Positions 61,001 to 64,000 of a stretch of 64,000 bases of DNA are shown piece after piece. The stretch covers positions 57,393,249 through 57,457,248 of the forward strand of contig NC_088295.1 in NCBI RefSeq assembly GCF_032854445.1, written 5' to 3'. The notes under the pieces were generated by a model. It ran no database searches and was not told where the DNA came from. It saw nothing but the letters and a program-made list of their open reading frames with translations. This stretch comes from Liolophura sinensis. Taxonomy: Eukaryota > Mollusca > Polyplacophora > Chitonida > Chitonidae. How positions within the stretch are numbered: the stretch's first letter is position 1; each line of letters begins with the position of its first letter. The position numbers and the translations under genes are program-made.

Positions 61001-63833
61001 GATGTGTACACCTGTCCTTTATGAGTACACATGTCTGTTCAGTCACGTAGGAGATGTGTACACTTGTCCTTAATGAGTATGCTTGTCTGTCTGTTCAGAG
61101 GTTGCTGATTGGTCACGTATGAGCTGTGTACACCTGTCCTTAATGAGTATGCTTGTCTGTCTGTTCAGAGGTTGCTGATTGGTCACGTATGAGATGTGTA
61201 CACCTGTCCTTTATGAGTATGCTTGTCTGTCTGTTCAGAGACTGCTGATTGGTCACGAATGAGATGTGTACACCTGTCAGTAATAAGTATGCATGTCTGT
61301 CTGTTCAGAGGCTGCTGATTGGTCACGTATGAGATGTGTACACCTGACCTTAATGAGTATGCTTGTCTGTCTGTTCAGAGGTTGCTGATTGGTCACGTAT
61401 GAGCTGTGTACACCTGTCCTTTATGAGTATGCTTGTCTGTCTGTTCAGAGGTTGCTGATTGGTCACGTATGAGCTGTGTACACCTGTCCTTAATGAGTAT
61501 GCTTGTCTGTCTGTTCAGAGGCTGCTGATTGGTCACGTATGAGATGTGTACACCTGTCCTTTATGAGTATGCATGTCTGTCTGTTCAGAGGCTGCTGATT
61601 GGTCACGTATGAGATGTCTACACCTGTCATTTAGTATGCATATCTGTTCAGAGGTTGCTGATTGGTCCTGCAGGGTATGTTTAAACTTGTCTTTAACAAG
61701 TATGCATGTCTTTTCTGTTCAGAGGTTGTTGACTGGTCACATAGGAGATGTGTACACCTGTCGTTTCTTCCCCTCTGGGGTAGTGATTCTGAGCGGAGGG
61801 GCTGACATGCAGCTTAAGATCTGGTCAGCAGAGACTGGGCAATGTGCTGCCACCCTTAGGGGGCACAAAGGGGGTGAGTCCGGCAACACAGTTATCTCCC
61901 TTTATTACTTGCACGTGGTGAGAGATATGGAAATAAACAGTTAGCTAGACAGCTGTTTCTGGTGGACAAGGCCAAGATTTCTTACCTTCAGGACTGATAA
62001 ATCCATGTGGCTATATTAAAGCATTGTAACAATTGGCAGGAACACACAGTTAAGCAAATTTTGTGCATGTTATGTAAGTCTTCGTGACATCTGAAAGTTT
62101 CTGTTGGTTCGGGATTTCAAGTCAAAAACCTCAAAATGCACATAAAATAATTAGGCCTGAGCTGAATCGTGGAGTGTTGCCCAAGTCTGTAATTTTTTAG
62201 CCTATGCATTAATGGCCATTTATTCTGTTTTTTTCTTATCCTACTTATGATGCATTTTGACGCTCTACTCGAAACAGCCACCCGTTAACTCCACTACAGT
62301 TGTTCATCCTCTTTCATCTGAATTACAGATAGTATTGCATGATTAAGTTTAAGTTTTTCATCTGACAGATAGTATTGCATGATTTATGAGTACCGCTGTT
62401 CTTCTATTTTGACAAATTGAATAACGTGGCATATGATTTGAGTATGAACAATCTATTAAAATCAACAACTTATAAACTTGTGACTAGCCTTTCACAATTG
62501 AGTGACTCGTTTTTGGCAATATTGGAATTACTATCATGGTTTATTGAAACTCATTTTACTTACTTACTCTAATTTATATTGGAGGTCTGCCAGCAACCTG
62601 TGGATGGTTGTGGTTTTCCCCCGCGCTCTGACCGGTTTCCTCCCACCATAATTCTGATTACGATTGTACAAGTGCAATTTTCTTGAGTACTATGTAAAAC
62701 ACCAATAATAATAAATGAATTATACAAATTTATCTTGGAAACATAGGTATTCAAGACACAGCCATTGTTGACCGAGGTCGCAATATTGTATCTTGTTCCC
62801 GAGATGGGACCGCTAAGTTATGGGACTGTGGACAGTCCACATGTTTGGTTACATTTGCTGAGTGTGGAGGAATACTGAATGCTTGTGCCCTGGGAGCCAC
62901 TGCCAGTGGGATCAACCTGGGGACCTCACCGTCAACCATCAGTGGGTTTCTCTGTTATTATTAGTACCTATTATTTCTGTAAAAGCTCAAACATCAGGAT
63001 TTCTATATTTCACACTGTGTATGCCTACTATATCACTTTTTGTTATTATAGGTCTGTTTTTACATGGTGAGGAAAACTGCCAATTTATTCAACCCTTTGG
63101 TTCACACCATTAAAACAGAACTGTTGATATACAAATAATAAATAGATCATTGCATTGTAAAGTTTGAATAGGGCCCTTCTGTGGATCAGTTGGTTAGCGC
63201 GCTAGCACAGCATGATGACCCAGGAGTCTCTCACCAATGTGGTCAGTGTGAGTTTAAGTCCAGCTCATGCTGGCTTCCTCTCCGGCGGTACGTGAGAAGG
63301 TCTTCAGCAACCTGTGGATGGTCGTGGGTATCCCGCGGGATCTGCCCGGTTTCCACCCCCGTCGTTGTATAAGTGAAATATTCTTGAGTACGGTGTAAAA
63401 CACCAATGAAGTAAATAAATAAATAAATAAAGTTTGAATACCATTAAAATTTTCCTGGTGGAAGTTAGCTTAACATCTAGTGTCCCATGGGTACCACCTC
63501 TCTTCTTTGAACAGTGTCTATGATGTGCAAACTTGACTGTACATATTCAGTGTCCTCTACATAACATGTATGTGAAAACAGCTGATTCAGCAAATGGAAA
63601 AATGAATATTTTGAAAGTTAACAATTTCCACTTCAGCTGGTTTACATGTTTTCATTTATGAGTCTGAATCATTGTGAAGAAGTTGAACATGTTAAACACA
63701 GCTGTTAATAGCTTTTCATTTGTATGATGTATGTATTTCAGGTGACCGTGAAGTTTTGACAGGTGGAAAGATGTTGTTGCTGGCTTGTGAGAACAAAACA
63801 CTTCAGGCCTATGGACTACAGAGCAGAGAAAAG
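54997..63833 (+). CDS. PAAF1: PAAF1 (proteasomal ATPase-associated factor 1), 5' part, 8 exons
   Basis: Orthologue of PAAF1 (Rpn14 in yeast), a WD40 protein that binds proteasomal ATPase subunits and restrains 26S assembly. Coding exons: 54997-55058, 57702-57742, 58359-58462, 58766-58861, 59747-59842, 61723-61873, 62747-62941, 63742-63833. They join in frame to 279 codons and end in phase 0 at a GTTAGC donor; the human protein is about 392 residues, so roughly the last quarter lies beyond the window. Diagnostic segments: LQSDWDEALR, PGKPNTYEDLR (human PPGKPSLYGSL), RFFPSGVVILSGGADMQLKI (human RFFPSGLVVLSGGMDAQLKI), QDTAIVDRGRNIVSCSRDGT and KMLLLACENKTLQAYGLQSR. WD repeats start at about residue 100. 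The start codon follows the weak context GTAAAG. Intron 5 carries a long array of copies of the exon 6 acceptor. Confidence 0.96.
55059..57701 (+). other. PAAF1 intron 1
   Basis: 2.6 kb without a recognised repeat or exon. Open frames of up to 105 codons (55,156-55,473) have no recognisable domain. Confidence 0.5.
57702..57742 (+). CDS. PAAF1: PAAF1 exon 2
   Basis: A 41-bp exon encoding REHDGKAWVTFASPG with split codons at both ends (human RKDEGEAWLSCHPPG). Acceptor TTTCAG, donor GTACATGG. Confidence 0.9.
58066..58114 (+). repeat. (CATT)n-tailed repeat end, diverged
   Basis: CATCGCTGAGATATTACTGA, TGTGGTGTTTTCCATAATCA then TTCATTTATT, related to the fragment at 32,719. Confidence 0.5.
58359..58462 (+). 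CDS. PAAF1: PAAF1 exon 3
   Basis: Residues 35-69: GKPNTYEDLRTEAVSSGGIP, VNGTDSLHVKHVTR. Acceptor CACCAG, donor GTGAGTTT. Confidence 0.94.
58766..58861 (+). CDS. PAAF1: PAAF1 exon 4
   Basis: Residues 70-101: RTITLSYRWDNNVITRKFMA, QVRYSTVHKKK. Acceptor TTTTCAG, donor GTAAAGAG. Aligned by position to the human FLAPYTTFSRIHTK segment. Confidence 0.9.
59324..59563 (-). mobile_element. IS630/Tc1/mariner-type short element with transposase start
   Basis: Terminal inverted repeats TACAGGGTGTCCCAGAAG and CTTCTGGGACACCCTGTA enclose about 240 bp. On the minus strand an ATG at 59,458 opens MANKLTVQERVELVFMFGRD, then a Gly-Ala-Thr-His-His-Ser-Val run, which resembles the N-terminal helix-turn-helix of mariner-superfamily transposases. 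After about 38 codons the frame runs into the terminal repeat, so the catalytic domain is gone. In PAAF1 intron 4. Confidence 0.85.
59747..59842 (+). CDS. PAAF1: PAAF1 exon 5
   Basis: Residues 102-133: VNSLDVTDGGLAVSSDMEGH, LKVWETSSGDIR (human CLDISSRGGLGVSSSTDGTMKIW in pieces). First WD repeat. Acceptor ATTCAG, donor GTAGGTGT. Confidence 0.96.
60477..60740 (+). repeat. SINE (main family), full length
   Basis: A-box GTGGCTCATTTGGTTAGCGC, B-box GAGTTCAAGTCCAGG, tail GAGTACGGCGTAAACACC. Sense orientation in PAAF1 intron 5, abutting the acceptor array. Confidence 0.94.
60767..61765 (+). repeat. Splice-acceptor array of PAAF1 exon 6 (70-bp unit, ~14 copies)
   Basis: Copies of a 70-bp unit run into the real exon 6. 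Each has a pyrimidine stretch and acceptor (GTCTGTCTGTTCAG), about 38 exonic bases (AGGTTGCTGATTGGTCACGT, then ATGAGATGTGTACACCTGTC) and a spacer (CTTAATGAGTATGCTT). The real junction differs as AGGTTGTTGACTGGTCACAT. Most copies carry TGA in the exon frame where the real exon has GGA. A shortened copy (about 61,025-61,080) and a diverged one (61,645-61,700) are present. Confidence 0.95.
61723..61873 (+). CDS. PAAF1: PAAF1 exon 6
   Basis: Residues 134-183: RLLTGHIGDVYTCRFFPSGV, VILSGGADMQLKIWSAETGQ, CAATLRGHKG. Second WD repeat. The acceptor chosen is the last TTCAG before the conserved frame that stays open. Donor GTGAGTCC. Confidence 0.96.
61874..62577 (+). other. PAAF1 intron 6, left part
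   Basis: AT-rich intron with a small local duplication: TCATCTGAATTACAGATAGT and TCATCTGACAGATAGTATTG near 62,318-62,385. No exon seen. Confidence 0.5.
62578..62726 (+). repeat. SINE (main family), 3' part
   Basis: GTCTGCCAGCAACCTGTGG, CCTCCCACCATAATTCTG, TGTAAAACACCAATAATAAT; ends 20 bases before the PAAF1 exon 7 acceptor. Confidence 0.85.
62747..62941 (+). CDS. PAAF1: PAAF1 exon 7
   Basis: Residues 184-248: IQDTAIVDRGRNIVSCSRDG, TAKLWDCGQSTCLVTFAECG, ASGINLGTSPSTI. Third WD repeat. Acceptor ACATAG, donor GTGGGTTT. Confidence 0.96.
63172..63432 (+). repeat. SINE (main family), full length
   Basis: A-box region GTGGATCAGTTGGTTAGCGC, AGTTTAAGTCCAGCTCATGC, GAGTACGGTGTAAAACACCA, (AAAT)n tail; a short deletion removes the CACCATAATGCTGG block. 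In PAAF1 intron 7. Confidence 0.92.
63742..63833 (+). CDS. PAAF1: PAAF1 exon 8
   Basis: Residues 249-279: DREVLTGGKMLLLACENKTL, QAYGLQSREK (human EAKMLLLAREDKKLQCLGLQSR in pieces). Acceptor TTTCAG, donor GTTAGCAT. The gene continues to the right of the window. Confidence 0.95.
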
Positions 63834-63865
63834 GTTAGCATGCCAAATAAACCATAAAGAAAGAC

Positions 63866-63955
63866 TTTTTTATTTATTTATTGATTTATCTGATTGGTGT
63901 TTTATACCATATTCAAGAATTTAGCTAATAGAGACATGAACAGAAGTATGGTGTT
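63866..63955 (-). repeat. SINE (main family), inverted tail
   Basis: TTTATTTATTGATTTATCTG, ATTGGTGTTTTATACC, ATATTCAAGAATTTAGC. Diverged. Confidence 0.75.
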
Positions 63956-64000
63956 CCATTGAATTTATGCTTAACATGGGTGATGAGAAATGTGGAAGAT

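Noticed and set aside
61573-61944. 123-codon frame starting before PAAF1 exon 6
   Set aside because: Its start lies in the decoy-acceptor array and its end runs into intron 6; only 61,723-61,873 is the conserved exon.

Overview
The window is eukaryotic nuclear DNA from an invertebrate animal. Its genes have many short exons with GT/AG introns, and the DNA is full of short interspersed repeats, small inverted-repeat elements and tandem arrays. The dominant dispersed repeat is a tRNA-headed SINE ending near CTTGAGTACGGCGTAAAACA followed by (AAAT)n. I associate this repeat with lophotrochozoans, most likely a mollusc, but that rests on recall and the species is not established.

Layout. About 1-21,000 holds no gene I can recognise. 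It carries four tandem-repeat tracts (a 20-bp satellite at 840-2,570, a roughly 30-bp array at 10,320-11,210, a 12-bp array at 20,348-21,057 and a homopyrimidine tract at 15,026), a long hairpin element at 7,728-7,937, SINE fragments and MITE-like copies. From 21,995 to 35,640 on the minus strand lies a complete GDAP2 orthologue: 12 coding exons, 511 codons, macro domain plus CRAL-TRIO/Sec14-like domain. From 40,932 to 53,282 on the minus strand lies a complete WDTC1 orthologue: 14 coding exons, 713 codons, WD repeats plus TPRs plus a C-terminal WD segment. From 54,997 to the right edge on the plus strand lies the 5' part of a PAAF1 orthologue: 8 exons, 279 codons, cut by the window end. All three gene models join in frame at every splice junction.

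Gene relations. WDTC1 and PAAF1 are head to head with about 1.7 kb between start codons, so they may share a promoter region. WDTC1 and GDAP2 run in the same direction, and WDTC1 is upstream. WDTC1 family proteins act as CUL4-DDB1 substrate receptors and PAAF1 family proteins bind proteasomal ATPases, so the divergent pair may link two ubiquitin-proteasome genes. This is inference.

Most unusual observation. Four tandem arrays inside these genes are built from copies of an exon-intron junction and run straight into the real junction: GDAP2 exon 4 donor (33-bp unit), GDAP2 exon 9 donor (about 44-bp unit), WDTC1 exon 9 donor (33-bp unit) and PAAF1 exon 6 acceptor (70-bp unit). Each unit contains exonic bases plus the splice site, so the introns hold rows of decoy splice sites. 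In the PAAF1 array the decoy acceptors I read lead to a premature in-frame stop.
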